A stretch of DNA of 41,422 nucleotides from the NCBI GenBank assembly GCA_964607865.1, contig CAZSLZ010000008.1, positions 1-41,422 on the forward strand, read 5' to 3'. Within the stretch, counting starts at the first letter, position 1. Every line of letters starts with the position of its first letter. Made by a program: the position numbers and the translations under genes. This stretch comes from CAZSLZ01 sp964607865. Lineage in GTDB: Bacteria > Vulcanimicrobiota > JAJTBE01 > CAZSLZ01. Shown here piece by piece: positions 15,116 to 24,412 of this stretch. Under the pieces are notes generated by a model. The model was not told the origin of the DNA and ran no database searches. It saw only the letters and a list, made by a program, of their open reading frames with translations.

Positions 15116-16582
15116 TTATTCTTTCTCCCATTTAAGAACTGGTTTGCGGGCTGCTGTTACTTCGTCTATGCGGCGAACCGGTGTTGAATGGGGAGCGTCA
15201 TTTACGAAGCCTGAATCTTTTTCAATTTCCTCATCGATCTTGAGCATTGCATCGATAAATTCATCCAGGGTTTCTCTGGATTCGGTTTCTGTAGGTTCAA
15301 TCATAAGAGCTTCCTCCACAATAAGGGGAAAATATGTAGTTGGTGCATAGAAACCGTAATCCAGCAGCCGTTTTCCAATATCCTTGGTGGTTGAGCCTTT
15401 TTCTTTCTGCCATATTCCTGATAATACAAATTCGTGAAGGCAGGTGCGATCATACTTCAGGAAAAATTTCTCTTTTAATTTCTCCTTCAAATAGTTTGCA
15501 TTTAAAACCGCAGTGCGGTCGGATTCCTTTATTCCGTCGGCGCCCAGGCCTGTCATGTAAGCCAGGGCCTTTACAATCACATTGAAATTGCCATAGAAAG
15601 CCCTTACCCTGCCGATGGTTTTTTCCGGTTTAAAAAAGGAAAATGTTTTTTCATTCTTTTCAACTCGGGGGCCGGGCAGAAAGGGAAGGAGTTTTTCCAC
15701 AACCCCCACCGGCCCTGAACCGGGGCCGCCGCCGCCATGAGGGGCAGAAAAGGTCTTATGAAGATTGATATGCATTATATCAAAACCCAGTTCTGCGGGC
15801 CTGCAAATTCCCATTATGGCATTGAGGTTGGCGCCGTCCATATACAGCAAGGCGCCGGCTTCATGAACCAGGCGTGATATTTCCAGCATATTCTCGTCGA
15901 AAAGCCCCAGGGTGTTGGGCATGGTAAGCATAACGCAAGCTACGGTGTTATCGAGTTTTTCCTTGAGATGAGCCAGATCCACATTACCCCGTGAATCGGA
16001 TTTTATCTCTTCCACTTCAAAACCGCCCAATACGGCGCTGGCAGGGTTGGTACCATGCGCTGAATCGGGAATCAGTATTTTTTTTCTGGAAATGCCAGCT
16101 TCGCCTATATCATCAAAATAGGCTTTCACCAGCAGAATCCCTGTTAATTCCCCATGAGCGCCGGCAGCGGGCTGGAGGGTGAAGCCCGACATACCTGTGA
16201 TTCTGCTTAAATAATAATCTGTATAATAGAGTACTTCCAGGGCGCCCTGAACCAGGTTTTCATCAGCATAGGGATGTATTTCAGTAAAACCACGGAATCG
16301 GCTGACCCGTTCATTTACCTTGGGGTTATATTTCATGGTGCAGGAACCCAGGGGATAGAAATGGGTATCTACTCCGTAATTTTTTCTGGAAAGGTGGGTG
16401 TAATGGCGAACCAGATCCAGTTCGCCCACCATGGGAAGTTCCACTTCCTCATCAGCGAGAAATTCGCCGGGAATAAGTTGGGCTGCATCCCTGCCGGGCA
16501 CCTCGCAGATTCCGCCGCGTTCATTCAAAGAATAGGGGGGCCTGCCCTCCTTGCTTATTTCAAAAATCAACTTATCATACAT
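15116..16582 (-). CDS. gcvPB: Glycine decarboxylase (P protein), subunit 2
   Basis: The C-terminal half of the P protein of the glycine cleavage system, which decarboxylates glycine and passes the aminomethyl group to lipoyl-GcvH. With 488 residues it has the normal length for the split bacterial form. The PLP lysine is Lys276 in MHINLHKTFSAPHGGGGPGS, and the conserved LGSCTMKYNPK and SAHGTNPAS blocks are present. It overlaps gcvPA by 8 bases. In anaerobes this complex can run toward glycine degradation or, with other enzymes, toward glycine synthesis from one-carbon units; this window does not decide which. No gcvT is in this operon. Confidence 0.97.
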   Translation of the reverse strand: MYDKLIFEISKEGRPPYSLNERGGICEVPGRDAAQLIPGEFLADEEVELPMVGELDLVRHYTHLSRKNYGVDTHFYPLGSCTMKYNPKVNERVSRFRGFTEIHPYADENLVQGALEVLYYTDYYLSRITGMSGFTLQPAAGAHGELTGILLVKAYFDDIGEAGISRKKILIPDSAHGTNPASAVLGGFEVEEIKSDSRGNVDLAHLKEKLDNTVACVMLTMPNTLGLFDENMLEISRLVHEAGALLYMDGANLNAIMGICRPAELGFDIMHINLHKTFSAPHGGGGPGSGPVGVVEKLLPFLPGPRVEKNEKTFSFFKPEKTIGRVRAFYGNFNVIVKALAYMTGLGADGIKESDRTAVLNANYLKEKLKEKFFLKYDRTCLHEFVLSGIWQKEKGSTTKDIGKRLLDYGFYAPTTYFPLIVEEALMIEPTETESRETLDEFIDAMLKIDEEIEKDSGFVNDAPHSTPVRRIDEVTAARKPVLKWEKE

Positions 16583-17948
16583 GGGTTTTCACATCCTGTC
16601 TTATACAGTCTTTCAGGCAGGTTGACAAATCATCCATCTGCTTTCTGGTGTTCATCTCGGTAACACAGAAGGTTATGGCATTTTTCCATTCGGGTTTCCA
16701 TTTTCCGGTTATAAAACCGCCTATAGTTCCCCGGCTGGCCAGAAATGTGTTTATCACTTCAGGTTTCATCCTGGTTTTTACAGTAAATTCATTAAAGAAA
16801 GGCTTATCGTACATCATATCAAAGCCCTCAATTCCCACAATTCTGTTTTTTAAATAATGAGCCTTTTCCAGGTTCAGTTTTGCCAGATCCCGGAACCCTT
16901 TTTTGCCCATGCAAGCCAGGTATATGGTTGCAGCGAGGGCGCAAAGTGCCTGGTTGGTGCAGATATTTGAAGAAGCTTTCTCTCTGCGGATATGCTGTTC
17001 CCGTGCCTGGAGGGTCAGGCAGAAAGCTCTTCTGCCCTTTTCATCTATAGTCTGTCCTACAAGGCGGCCGGGAATTTTTCGCAGAAACTTATCTGTGGTG
17101 GCCATGAAACCCAGATGGGGGCCCCCAAAAGACGGGGGAAGGCCGAAGCTGGCGCCTTCTCCCACCACGATATCAGCTCCGCAGGCTCCCGGAGTTTTCA
17201 AAATACCCAGAGAAACCGGCTCTGTAACCACAGTAATTAACAGGCTTTTTTTATTAAGTTGTTTCAGTTTTGTGCCGATTTGAGCAAGATTTTCCAGAAA
17301 ACCCAGGCAATTGGGGTTTTGAACAATCAGGCCGGCGGTATCTTTGGTTACATACTTGTCCAGAATTGAAGTATCCAGGTTACCTTCGATAAGGGGGATT
17401 TCCTGAAGAACTACTCCATCCATATGCTTGAAATAGGTTTTTATTACCTCTACATATTCAGGGTGAAGCCCCTGGCTGTATAAAACCTGATTTTTCCTCG
17501 TGGCCATCGTTGCCAGGGTAATTGCTTCTGCCACAGCGGTAGAACCATCATAAAGGGAAGCGTTGGATACTTCCATACCGGTGAGGTTGGCAATCATGGT
17601 CTGGTATTCGAAAATAGACTGTAGAATACCCTGGCTGGCTTCAGCCTGATAGGGGGTATAAGAGGTATAGAATTCGGATCTGGAAATAATGGAATCAATT
17701 ACTGAAGGAGTAAAATGCCAGTATATGCCTGCTCCCAGGAAACTGGACCTGTCGTAGAAAGCCCGGTTTTTTCCTGACATTTGCTTCATACGGTTCACCA
17801 GTTCCAGTTCACTTATGGAATCTGGCAGATCCAGTTTATCAATTTTCTTTTCTTTGGGAATATCAGAAAAAAGAGCATCTATGGATTCAACTCCAATAGC
17901 GCTCAGCATTTTTTCAATATCCCCTGGGGTATGGGGGATATATTTCAA
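16575..17948 (-). CDS. gcvPA: Glycine decarboxylase (P protein), subunit 1
   Basis: The N-terminal half of the split P protein, 457 residues, normal length. It begins with the typical KYIPHTPGDIEKML and contains YTPYQAEASQGILQSIFEYQ and NASLYDGSTAVAEA. It acts with gcvPB as a heterotetramer. The start is TTG at 17948: it overlaps the gcvH stop as TTGA, and GGGAGG inside the end of gcvH sits 7-8 bases before it. No internal ATG would keep the conserved N-terminus. A non-ATG start with overlap suggests coupled translation from gcvH. Confidence 0.96.
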   Translation of the reverse strand: MKYIPHTPGDIEKMLSAIGVESIDALFSDIPKEKKIDKLDLPDSISELELVNRMKQMSGKNRAFYDRSSFLGAGIYWHFTPSVIDSIISRSEFYTSYTPYQAEASQGILQSIFEYQTMIANLTGMEVSNASLYDGSTAVAEAITLATMATRKNQVLYSQGLHPEYVEVIKTYFKHMDGVVLQEIPLIEGNLDTSILDKYVTKDTAGLIVQNPNCLGFLENLAQIGTKLKQLNKKSLLITVVTEPVSLGILKTPGACGADIVVGEGASFGLPPSFGGPHLGFMATTDKFLRKIPGRLVGQTIDEKGRRAFCLTLQAREQHIRREKASSNICTNQALCALAATIYLACMGKKGFRDLAKLNLEKAHYLKNRIVGIEGFDMMYDKPFFNEFTVKTRMKPEVINTFLASRGTIGGFITGKWKPEWKNAITFCVTEMNTRKQMDDLSTCLKDCIRQDVKTHV

Positions 17949-18373
17949 ATTGGTTCGCCTCCCTGTTCTTTTATGAATTCCCTGTATCCGGCCGCAGACA
18001 TCAGGGAATCGAGTTCAGATTTATCGCTTACTTTAATCTTATACATCCATCCCTTGCCATAAGGATCTTCGTTTACATATTCGGGATGAAAGTCGTCGTT
18101 GTCTTCGCCGTCAATTTCCTGAAGCAGGTATTTGTTAAGTTCGGCGACTGAACCAGTAACTGGGGCATATAAATCAGAAACGGTTTTCACCGATTCCACC
18201 ACACCGAAACTTTCGCCTTTCTCAAGTTCGTCTTCTAACTCGGGCAATTCCACAAAAACTATATCGCCTAACTGCTCCACAGCATGGTGGCTTATCCCTA
18301 CTGTGCCCACGTCACCATCCATTTTTACCCATTCATGTTCTTCTGTAAAAAATAAATTTTGAGGTATATCCAT
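17945..18373 (-). CDS. gcvH: Glycine cleavage system H protein
   Basis: The lipoyl carrier that shuttles the aminomethyl group between P, T and L proteins. The lipoylation site is the Lys in VVESVKTVSDLYAPVTG (about residue 63). It begins MDIPQNLFFTEEHEWVK. The start is ATG at 18373 with GGAGG 7 bases before it; a TTG one codon earlier is not needed. At 142 residues it is about 14 longer than usual, because the loop before NEDPYG holds an acidic insertion (LLQEIDGEDNDDFHPEYV). It is first in gcvH-gcvPA-gcvPB. I found no glycine riboswitch upstream. Confidence 0.96.
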   Translation of the reverse strand: MDIPQNLFFTEEHEWVKMDGDVGTVGISHHAVEQLGDIVFVELPELEDELEKGESFGVVESVKTVSDLYAPVTGSVAELNKYLLQEIDGEDNDDFHPEYVNEDPYGKGWMYKIKVSDKSELDSLMSAAGYREFIKEQGGEPI

Positions 18374-18499
18374 CAAGACGCCTCCTTATTATGGTTTGAG
18401 AAAAACTTCACTAACTGCAATAAAATACCTGTTTTTTTGCCAAATTTTTAATGGACCTTTCCGTTCACAAAGCCTGTGGTTTTTTGCTGAATTGTTTAT

Positions 18500-18528
18500 T
18501 TGAAATTTTATTGTTTTTGTTATATTAT
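18500..18528 (+). promoter_or_regulatory. Probable promoter for 18549 and the recF genes
   Basis: TTGAAA at 18500-18505 and TATTAT at 18523-18528, spaced 17 bases, in the divergent gap between gcvH and the membrane protein gene. The start codon is 20 bases past the -10. Confidence 0.5.
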
Positions 18529-18548
18529 ATTCTGGGAGAGTTGTTATA

Positions 18549-19238
18549 ATGTTGGGAATAACTGTTGATAATACTGCCCTGGTGATTTTTTCCGGTGTTT
18601 TTGTTATACTGCTGTTGTATTTATATGAGTACCGGGGCAAGGTGAAAAAAGTAGAAAAACATTTCCGGCAACTGGGATTTAAAAAAATAAATCCCGGGAA
18701 TTCATTTTATTTAAAAATCAAGGAAGAATTTACCGATAAGGAAACCAGAGAAGAATTTGTATTAAAGAAGGCCGATAACAGAGAAAAAATCTATCTTATT
18801 TTTTCCAACGATACTGAAGTTATTGGTAGTTCCTATATGAAAATATACTGGGTATTTGACAATGATACTCCAATAAAACTGCATATATTTAAGAAAAAAC
18901 TGTTATTACAGCTGGAAGAAACCAGGAGTGAAATCGAGAATCCTGTTAAGAATTTTAATAAGAAAATAAAGATAAAGCTTCCCGAAGACGATGTTAAAAG
19001 ATATCGTTTACCCATAAACTTACAGGAATTTCTTCTATCCACGGTGTATCAATATCCTTTCAATACTGATACCCTGCGGGCGCGAATTGGAATATACATG
19101 CGGGGTATTTCTATTACCGGCCCTAAAATAGGAGATTTGCAGAAGATAAAAGAAACCATGGAAACAGCGGGTAAACTGAAAGTGGTTCTTGAAGAAAATA
19201 TGAAAAATGACATAAAGATTCTGGTAACCCGCCGTTAA
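18549..19238 (+). CDS. Membrane-anchored protein of unknown function
   Basis: Not recognised. Residues about 10-28 (ALVIFSGVFVILLLYLYEY) form one N-terminal transmembrane helix, so the remaining 200 residues probably face the cytoplasm as the positive-inside rule suggests (YRGKVKKVEKHF follows). The soluble part is rich in Lys and aromatic strands, with a repeated beta pattern (FYLKIKEEF, EFVLKKAD, KIYLIFSND), and a C-terminal LQKIKETMETAGKLKVVLEEN. GGGAGAG precedes the ATG. recF begins 30 bases after it, so they may share a transcript; the pairing with recF is not a known module. Confidence 0.72.
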   Translation: MLGITVDNTALVIFSGVFVILLLYLYEYRGKVKKVEKHFRQLGFKKINPGNSFYLKIKEEFTDKETREEFVLKKADNREKIYLIFSNDTEVIGSSYMKIYWVFDNDTPIKLHIFKKKLLLQLEETRSEIENPVKNFNKKIKIKLPEDDVKRYRLPINLQEFLLSTVYQYPFNTDTLRARIGIYMRGISITGPKIGDLQKIKETMETAGKLKVVLEENMKNDIKILVTRR

Positions 19239-19268
19239 TTATCAGGGTTTTTACCATTTTGGCTTTTT

Positions 19269-20402
19269 ATGATTGTAAATAAACTTGAGTTAAATAATTT
19301 TAGAAATTTGAAACCTGCCAGCCTGGAGTTTTCACCGGGCTTTAACCTTATCATAGGAAAAAACGCCCAAGGCAAATCGAGTTTCCTGGAAGCTCTCTAT
19401 TCTTTGAGCCTGGGCAGATCTTACAGGACCAATAAAGAGGAGAATATAATAAATTTTGACAGCAGTTTTGCCAGGGTGGCGGGCAGTTTTGCTGTGGGTG
19501 GTCTGGCTTTTTCCCTGGAGATCCAATGGGAAAAACCTGAATCGACCAGGCTGAATAAGACAATTAAATTGAATTCCAACCCGGTTACCCGGCTTTCCGA
19601 CTTCATAGCCCGGTCGCCTATGGTACTGTTTCTGGCTGAAGATCTTGAAATAATAAGGGGAGCGCCTGAAAACCGCCGAAAACTGCTGGACCTAATCTGC
19701 AGCAGGCTGAAACCTGTATATGCCTCTACATTAAGGGAATACAATAAAATTCTGGATCTTAGAAACCGCTGGTTGAAATTGCCCGAAAGAAACAGGGACA
19801 AATATATGGGTGAAATTTACTCGGAAAAACTGATTTCTCTGGGTGCCGAGATTCTGTGTCATCGTTTTCAGGCTCTGGAATCGCTGAGAAAAATTATGAC
19901 TCAAATTTTTATTGATTTATTCAAACAGGATATGCCCAAACTGGGATATCGTTCATCGGTAAAGGAGTTTAAAAACCGGGAGCCCGAATCACTGAAGGAA
20001 GCTTTCAGCGATGCACTGCAAAGGCTGGAGCAAAGCGAAAATAAAGTGGGTTATACCTTGGCAGGCCCTCATCGCGATGATATAGTATTTAAGAAAGACG
20101 GCAAAAGAATCAGAAATTTCGGTTCCCTGGGAGAGATTCGCGGGGTGTCGGTGGTTCTGAAACTGGCGGAAGCTGAGATTATCAGCCAGCAAATGGATAT
20201 CGAACCGGTAATTTTGATTGATGACAGCCTCAGGGAACTGGATCCTTCCAGGGTAGATCTTTTTATTAATTTTATTAAGGCCAAAAAACAAATTTTTTTT
20301 GCAGCCACCGAAATTCCAGAATTCTTCAAGAATCATGGTTCCAGAACCAGGCTTTTTAACGTAAGCGAGGGGGTTATTTCAAATGCAACCCATGTCTATT
20401 AA
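19269..20402 (+). CDS. recF: DNA replication and repair protein RecF
   Basis: RecF is an SMC-like ATPase that loads RecA at gaps with RecO and RecR. The protein begins MIVNKLELNNFRNLKPASLE, with Walker A GKNAQGKS at about residues 30-37. The signature region is GSLGEIRGVSVVLKLAEAE, which departs from the usual SQGQQR form although the following LKLAE is kept. Walker B with D-loop is VILIDDSLRELDPSR. At 377 residues it is close to the normal 360-370. dnaA, dnaN and gyrB, the usual neighbours, are not in the window, but a DciA-like gene follows and overlaps by 20 bases, which is typical of recF loci. The ribosome site is weak. Confidence 0.95.
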   Translation: MIVNKLELNNFRNLKPASLEFSPGFNLIIGKNAQGKSSFLEALYSLSLGRSYRTNKEENIINFDSSFARVAGSFAVGGLAFSLEIQWEKPESTRLNKTIKLNSNPVTRLSDFIARSPMVLFLAEDLEIIRGAPENRRKLLDLICSRLKPVYASTLREYNKILDLRNRWLKLPERNRDKYMGEIYSEKLISLGAEILCHRFQALESLRKIMTQIFIDLFKQDMPKLGYRSSVKEFKNREPESLKEAFSDALQRLEQSENKVGYTLAGPHRDDIVFKKDGKRIRNFGSLGEIRGVSVVLKLAEAEIISQQMDIEPVILIDDSLRELDPSRVDLFINFIKAKKQIFFAATEIPEFFKNHGSRTRLFNVSEGVISNATHVY

Positions 20403-21267
20403 AAGTGTTTTGAAGCGGACAATGAAGAAGCTTGACCTTTATGAAATTTATAAAAACAATCGTTCCATCACATTCTGGCCCCGAATATGTGGAAAACAAT
20501 TGAACCAGGTCACACAGGCTTTAAAATTGAGAGGCAAGATTCTTTTTGTGGGTGTGAAAGATCATATCTGGGCAACGGAGTTGAGCGGTTTCAAATATCA
20601 GTTTTTAAAAAAGTTTAATAAGTTGCTTGGTACGGGGATAGTAGAAGATATAAGGTTTCAGGTAAACCCTTCGCTTTTCAGAAAGACAGAAGAAAATGAA
20701 CCCGTTGTCTATGAGTTCCAGGAGATTGAATTATCAGCCAGAGATGAAGAAGAAATTGAAAATGAAATTTGCCTGATAGAAGATGAAAAAACCCGGCAAA
20801 TGATGAGAAAATTTCTTGAGGGTAAAAAGAAATATGAAAAATGGCTGAAAAAAAGGGGGGGTAAACCTTGTCCCAACTGCGGGGCAATGATAGAAAAAGA
20901 TGAACCTTTGTGCCCTCCCTGTATCATTGATAGACAAGGCCAGGACAGCCAGAAACTTGTTGAGATATTAAACCAGACCCCCTGGCTTGATTTCAGAGAA
21001 TCAAAGAAACAATTGAGTACTCTGGATTTCCATCTATATTGCATGGTAAGAGACAGCCTGGTGGAAGGCCTGAAGAATGAGGTCTATGATGCTCTGAAAA
21101 ACATTAAAGCCCGGGAAAACAACATAGATACGGCCGATTTGAAAACCCGTATTATCACTTTTGCCATGATGAAATCCGGGATGCCCCCCGCCAGAATGAC
21201 TGATGACAACCTGAAAAAAATCCTGCCTTTCTCTTTCTACAAATATTATCAGGAAGAAACTTATTAA
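20383..21267 (+). CDS. DciA-like (DUF721) protein with added zinc ribbon
   Basis: Residues about 3-95 are a DUF721 domain (WPRICGKQLNQVTQALKLRG, VKDHIWATELSGFKYQFLKK), as in DciA, the helicase-loading partner of DnaB in many bacteria. A Glu/Lys-rich linker follows. A zinc ribbon lies at about residues 163-180 with CPNCGAMIEKDEPLCPPC. The remaining 110 residues are helical and unassigned. Ordinary DciA is about 100-200 residues; this one has 294, so the zinc ribbon and tail are extra. GAGGGG precedes the ATG, which lies 20 bases inside recF. Position after recF agrees with DciA. Whether it loads the helicase is inferred, and the extra domain may bind DNA or another factor. Confidence 0.82.
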   Translation: MQPMSIKSVLKRTMKKLDLYEIYKNNRSITFWPRICGKQLNQVTQALKLRGKILFVGVKDHIWATELSGFKYQFLKKFNKLLGTGIVEDIRFQVNPSLFRKTEENEPVVYEFQEIELSARDEEEIENEICLIEDEKTRQMMRKFLEGKKKYEKWLKKRGGKPCPNCGAMIEKDEPLCPPCIIDRQGQDSQKLVEILNQTPWLDFRESKKQLSTLDFHLYCMVRDSLVEGLKNEVYDALKNIKARENNIDTADLKTRIITFAMMKSGMPPARMTDDNLKKILPFSFYKYYQEETY

Positions 21268-21393
21268 TACGTTTCAATTAATAATTGAAAGAGAAGGAAT
21301 GAACCGTTCTTTACAAGAAAAGTAGTCTATTAATTTCCCTGTTGATTGAATAATTGATTCACTATTAATCAAACCACCACAAGGAGGAGCACT

Positions 21394-22881
21394 GTGCAAC
21401 ATTTAATGGAAGTCTTTCTGAGTATTTGTGTTTTAAGCATTTTTATACTGATAGGTAAAACGTTGAGGGTTAAAGTAAAACTTTTTCAATTCCTTTTTCT
21501 GCCATCTTCCATTATTGCCGGGTTTATAGCTCTGCTTATCGGGCCGGAAATACTGGGCCGGTTTTCCAACATAGTAATCTTTCCCGATTATATGCTGGGC
21601 TATTGGCGTGAGTTGCCCGGAATTCTTATCAACGTGGTTTTTGCGTCTCTATTTCTTGGGGTTACCATTCCCAACCCCAAAAAAGTATGGAAAATTGCGG
21701 GCCCCCAACTGTGCTACGGTTCAGTAGTTGGCCTGGGCCAATATTTTTTCTCCCTCCTGGTAACCTTGTTAATTCTCATACCACTTTTTGATGTCCCTGC
21801 CATTTTCTCCTGTATCGTGGAGATAGGATTTTCCGGCGGCCACGGCACAGCTGCAGGTATGAGAAACGTTTTCAGAGAACTGGGTTTCGAGGCCGGCGGA
21901 GCTCTTGGGCAGATGTCGGCAACAGTGGGTATAATTGTTGCCGTAGTTATAGGTATCGCATTAATCAATGTGGCAATCCGAAAAAACTACTGCGCTTTTC
22001 TTAATGAGAAAGAAGGAATTCCAACTTATAAAAAGGTGGGTTTGATTCCCAAACCCAAACGATACTCCATTGCCACCGCCACTGTGGCAAGCGAGGCTAT
22101 TGAACCCATGACTTTCCATTTCGCCATTATCTCGGTTTCAATTCTGCTGGGTTGGGCAATTCTCTATAAAATACTGCCCTGGCTGTTGAGTTTCTTACCC
22201 CCCAGTTTCAATACAATTACCAAAATTTTTAAGTATATGCCTCTCTTCCCCTTCGCAATGATTGGCGGGATACTGGTGCAGTTGACTTCTATGAAGTTCA
22301 ATATTGATAATTATTATGATAAGGATACTTTCGACCGTTTGCTTGGCCTGGCGTTGGATATCCTGGTTATTTCCGCCATCGCATCTATCAGGCTGGACCT
22401 GATTCTCGACAATATATGGCCTTTCCTGATTATAATGCTTTCAGGCATTATCTGGGTGGTGCTGGCAACTGTCGTTATCGCTCCCCGGATGTTCCCGGAA
22501 TTCTGGTTTGAAAGAAGCATTACTGAGTTTGGTATGCAGACCGGTGTTACCGCCATAGGCCTTATGCTGCTCAGAATCGTGGACCCTCTTTACAAAACCG
22601 GTACAGCCTCAGCTTTCGGTTTTAAACAATTACTTTATCAACCTTTTCTTGGAGGAGGTTTCCTCACCGTGCTTGCCCCGATTATTATCTCCCAGGTTCT
22701 GGGGGCATGGCCCACGGTATTTGTTACATTGGGGCTTATGTTAGTTTTTATAGCCATCTCCTGGTTCAATGGCTGGGTTGATCTCAACCCGAAATTCACT
22801 TTCCAGGAACAGCAGGAATTGGGAATTGGCGAAGAATTGGGGCTGGACTTTGAAGAATCTGCAATTGGCGATGTAACCTGA
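21394..22881 (+). CDS. gltS: Sodium/glutamate symporter-like membrane protein
   Basis: A GltS-family (ESS) transporter with about eleven to twelve membrane segments. The signature EIGFSGGHGTAAGMRNVF is present, as is a second half with similar TM helices (MQTGVTAIGLMLLRIVDP). The family moves glutamate with Na+. At 495 residues it is longer than typical GltS (about 400), chiefly in the middle and C-terminus, so substrate is less sure. The start is GTG at 21394, preceded by AAGGAGG at good spacing. It is transcribed alone, with its own terminator. Confidence 0.88.
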   Translation: MQHLMEVFLSICVLSIFILIGKTLRVKVKLFQFLFLPSSIIAGFIALLIGPEILGRFSNIVIFPDYMLGYWRELPGILINVVFASLFLGVTIPNPKKVWKIAGPQLCYGSVVGLGQYFFSLLVTLLILIPLFDVPAIFSCIVEIGFSGGHGTAAGMRNVFRELGFEAGGALGQMSATVGIIVAVVIGIALINVAIRKNYCAFLNEKEGIPTYKKVGLIPKPKRYSIATATVASEAIEPMTFHFAIISVSILLGWAILYKILPWLLSFLPPSFNTITKIFKYMPLFPFAMIGGILVQLTSMKFNIDNYYDKDTFDRLLGLALDILVISAIASIRLDLILDNIWPFLIIMLSGIIWVVLATVVIAPRMFPEFWFERSITEFGMQTGVTAIGLMLLRIVDPLYKTGTASAFGFKQLLYQPFLGGGFLTVLAPIIISQVLGAWPTVFVTLGLMLVFIAISWFNGWVDLNPKFTFQEQQELGIGEELGLDFEESAIGDVT

Positions 22882-22902
22882 TAAATTTCAAAGAACAAAA
22901 AA

Positions 22903-22931
22903 GCGGCTCGAATCATCGGGCCGTTTTTTTT
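22903..22931 (+). terminator. Terminator of the symporter gene
   Basis: CGGCTCGA pairs with TCGGGCCG (one G-U) around ATCA and is followed by eight T residues. Confidence 0.88.
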
Positions 22932-23141
22932 AAGCATTATCTAAAAGTTCAAAATAGTAACAATCAATATTTATTTGCGTTCTTTTTAGGCTGTCACACC
23001 CTTCCAGGGCTCGCCAGGACGAACTTTCAATCCGTGAGAAGAATAGAATGGCTGAAGAAAAAACTATGCTGTGAACAGCCTGTTCCTGTTTTCCAAACCG
23101 GGCTGCCAACCATGAATGTTGGATTTTTATAAAACAATTTA

Positions 23142-23170
23142 AAGAGGCCATCCTTGTGGGACAGCCCCTT
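23142..23170 (-). terminator. Terminator of htrA, GGGGCTGTCC family
   Basis: On the minus strand: AAGGGGCTGTCC, CACA, GGATGGCCTCTT. It lies about 15 bases after the htrA stop. The T-tract is weak. Confidence 0.7.
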
Positions 23171-23185
23171 AATTTTAAAATGGCG

Positions 23186-24385
23186 TTAGCCACTTAATTC
23201 TGAAGGCATTTCTTCAATTTTCAGTTGAAAATCTCTTCTGCTGTCTTTTCTCCATACCTTGATATTAACGGTATCGCCGATATCATAGCTTCGAATTATC
23301 TCCTGCAATTCCTTTGAAGAATTCACTTTCTTGCCATCGATTTCAAGGATTACATCACCGCGAGCCAGGCCGGCTTTCTGTGCAGGTGAATTTTTTACTG
23401 TTCTGTAAATTAAAACTCCTGCTACTTCGGGCATATTTAAATAGTTGGCTTTGGCTTCATCCATTTCCATCATCTGTATTCCAATGAAGGGTCGCACTAC
23501 TTTTCCATTGCCTATGAGCTGATCTTTAATCTTTTTCACCTGATTGATGGGAATGGCAAATCCGATTCCCTGGCCGGTTCGGTGAACTGCGGTGTTAACG
23601 CCTATTATCTCACCTTTCAGGTTAGCCAGGGGCCCGCCTGAGTTTCCAGGGTTGATTGCAGCGTCGGTCTGTAACAGGTTGGGATATTCTCTTCCCATAT
23701 CGGATAAATCTCTTCTCCGGGCCGATAAAACACCCACTGTAACTGTGTGTTCATATCCGTAGGGGTTACCCACTGCAACAACCCATTCTCCTATCTGGGC
23801 CCGGTCAGAATCACCCAGTTTGGCTGCAGGCAGGTTTTCCGCTTCAATCTTAATAATTGCAATGTCGGTTAATCTATCTGACCCGATTACTTTGGCCCGG
23901 TATAATTTTTCCTTGTCGCCATTAGCCTCATCGCCAATTTTTACTGTGATTTGATCAGCGCCCTCAATAACATGCTGGTTGGTAAGAATCAAGCCATCTT
24001 CGGATATAATGATTCCTGACCCACTTCCCTGCCTTCGCTTGGGAACGCCATAGGGGTTAAAGAAATCCCTGAATTCCCTGGGGACACCCGGCGGAAGTTC
24101 GGATTCGGAACCGAATACCGATTTGGTGGTTATGAATACCACCGAGGGAGAAAGGATTTTCACAGCATCCACTACTTTATTGGTGCCCACAATGTCGGGT
24201 TTTGACTGTGCCACCTTCATCCTTATTTCTTCACTTTCTTCGCCAGCAGTGGGGTTTTCAGCAGTTTCGTTCACAATCTTCTTTAATGAACTGGCTTCGC
24301 TGATATAAAAATAATAAGTAAAAACACTTCCTGAAATTACACCCAGGATAATCAGTACAATAAATATTAAAGCCTTATTCTTCAT
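23186..24385 (-). CDS. HtrA/DegP-family serine protease
   Basis: A 399-residue protease with an N-terminal membrane anchor or uncleaved signal (ALIFIVLIILGVISGSVF), a Glu-rich linker, a trypsin-like domain and one PDZ domain. The triad is His138 (TNQHVIEG), Asp174 (RLTDIAIIKIE) and Ser249 (NPGNSGGPL). The PDZ domain is at about residues 305-395 (SPAQKAGLARGDVILEIDGK). It degrades or refolds damaged proteins outside the inner membrane. AAGGAGG precedes the ATG. It lies 27 bases after rsfS and closes the operon. Confidence 0.95.
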   Translation of the reverse strand: MKNKALIFIVLIILGVISGSVFTYYFYISEASSLKKIVNETAENPTAGEESEEIRMKVAQSKPDIVGTNKVVDAVKILSPSVVFITTKSVFGSESELPPGVPREFRDFFNPYGVPKRRQGSGSGIIISEDGLILTNQHVIEGADQITVKIGDEANGDKEKLYRAKVIGSDRLTDIAIIKIEAENLPAAKLGDSDRAQIGEWVVAVGNPYGYEHTVTVGVLSARRRDLSDMGREYPNLLQTDAAINPGNSGGPLANLKGEIIGVNTAVHRTGQGIGFAIPINQVKKIKDQLIGNGKVVRPFIGIQMMEMDEAKANYLNMPEVAGVLIYRTVKNSPAQKAGLARGDVILEIDGKKVNSSKELQEIIRSYDIGDTVNIKVWRKDSRRDFQLKIEEMPSELSG

Positions 24386-24412
24386 TATCTTCCTCCTTAT
24401 ATGAACAGAGTT

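Noticed and set aside
18374..18548. Possible glycine riboswitch upstream of gcvH
   Set aside because: No tandem aptamer-like conserved stems or GGAGAG-type core could be seen on the gcvH strand, and the gap is short.
21272..21290. Inverted repeat TTTCAATT-AAT-AATTGAAA after the DciA-like gene
   Set aside because: Eight weak A/T-rich pairs and no T-tract; not convincing as a terminator.
22930..23193. 87-codon minus-strand frame between the symporter and htrA genes
   Set aside because: It overlaps the htrA terminator and the symporter terminator, has no ribosome site and no recognised family; the 22932-23141 stretch shows nothing I can name.
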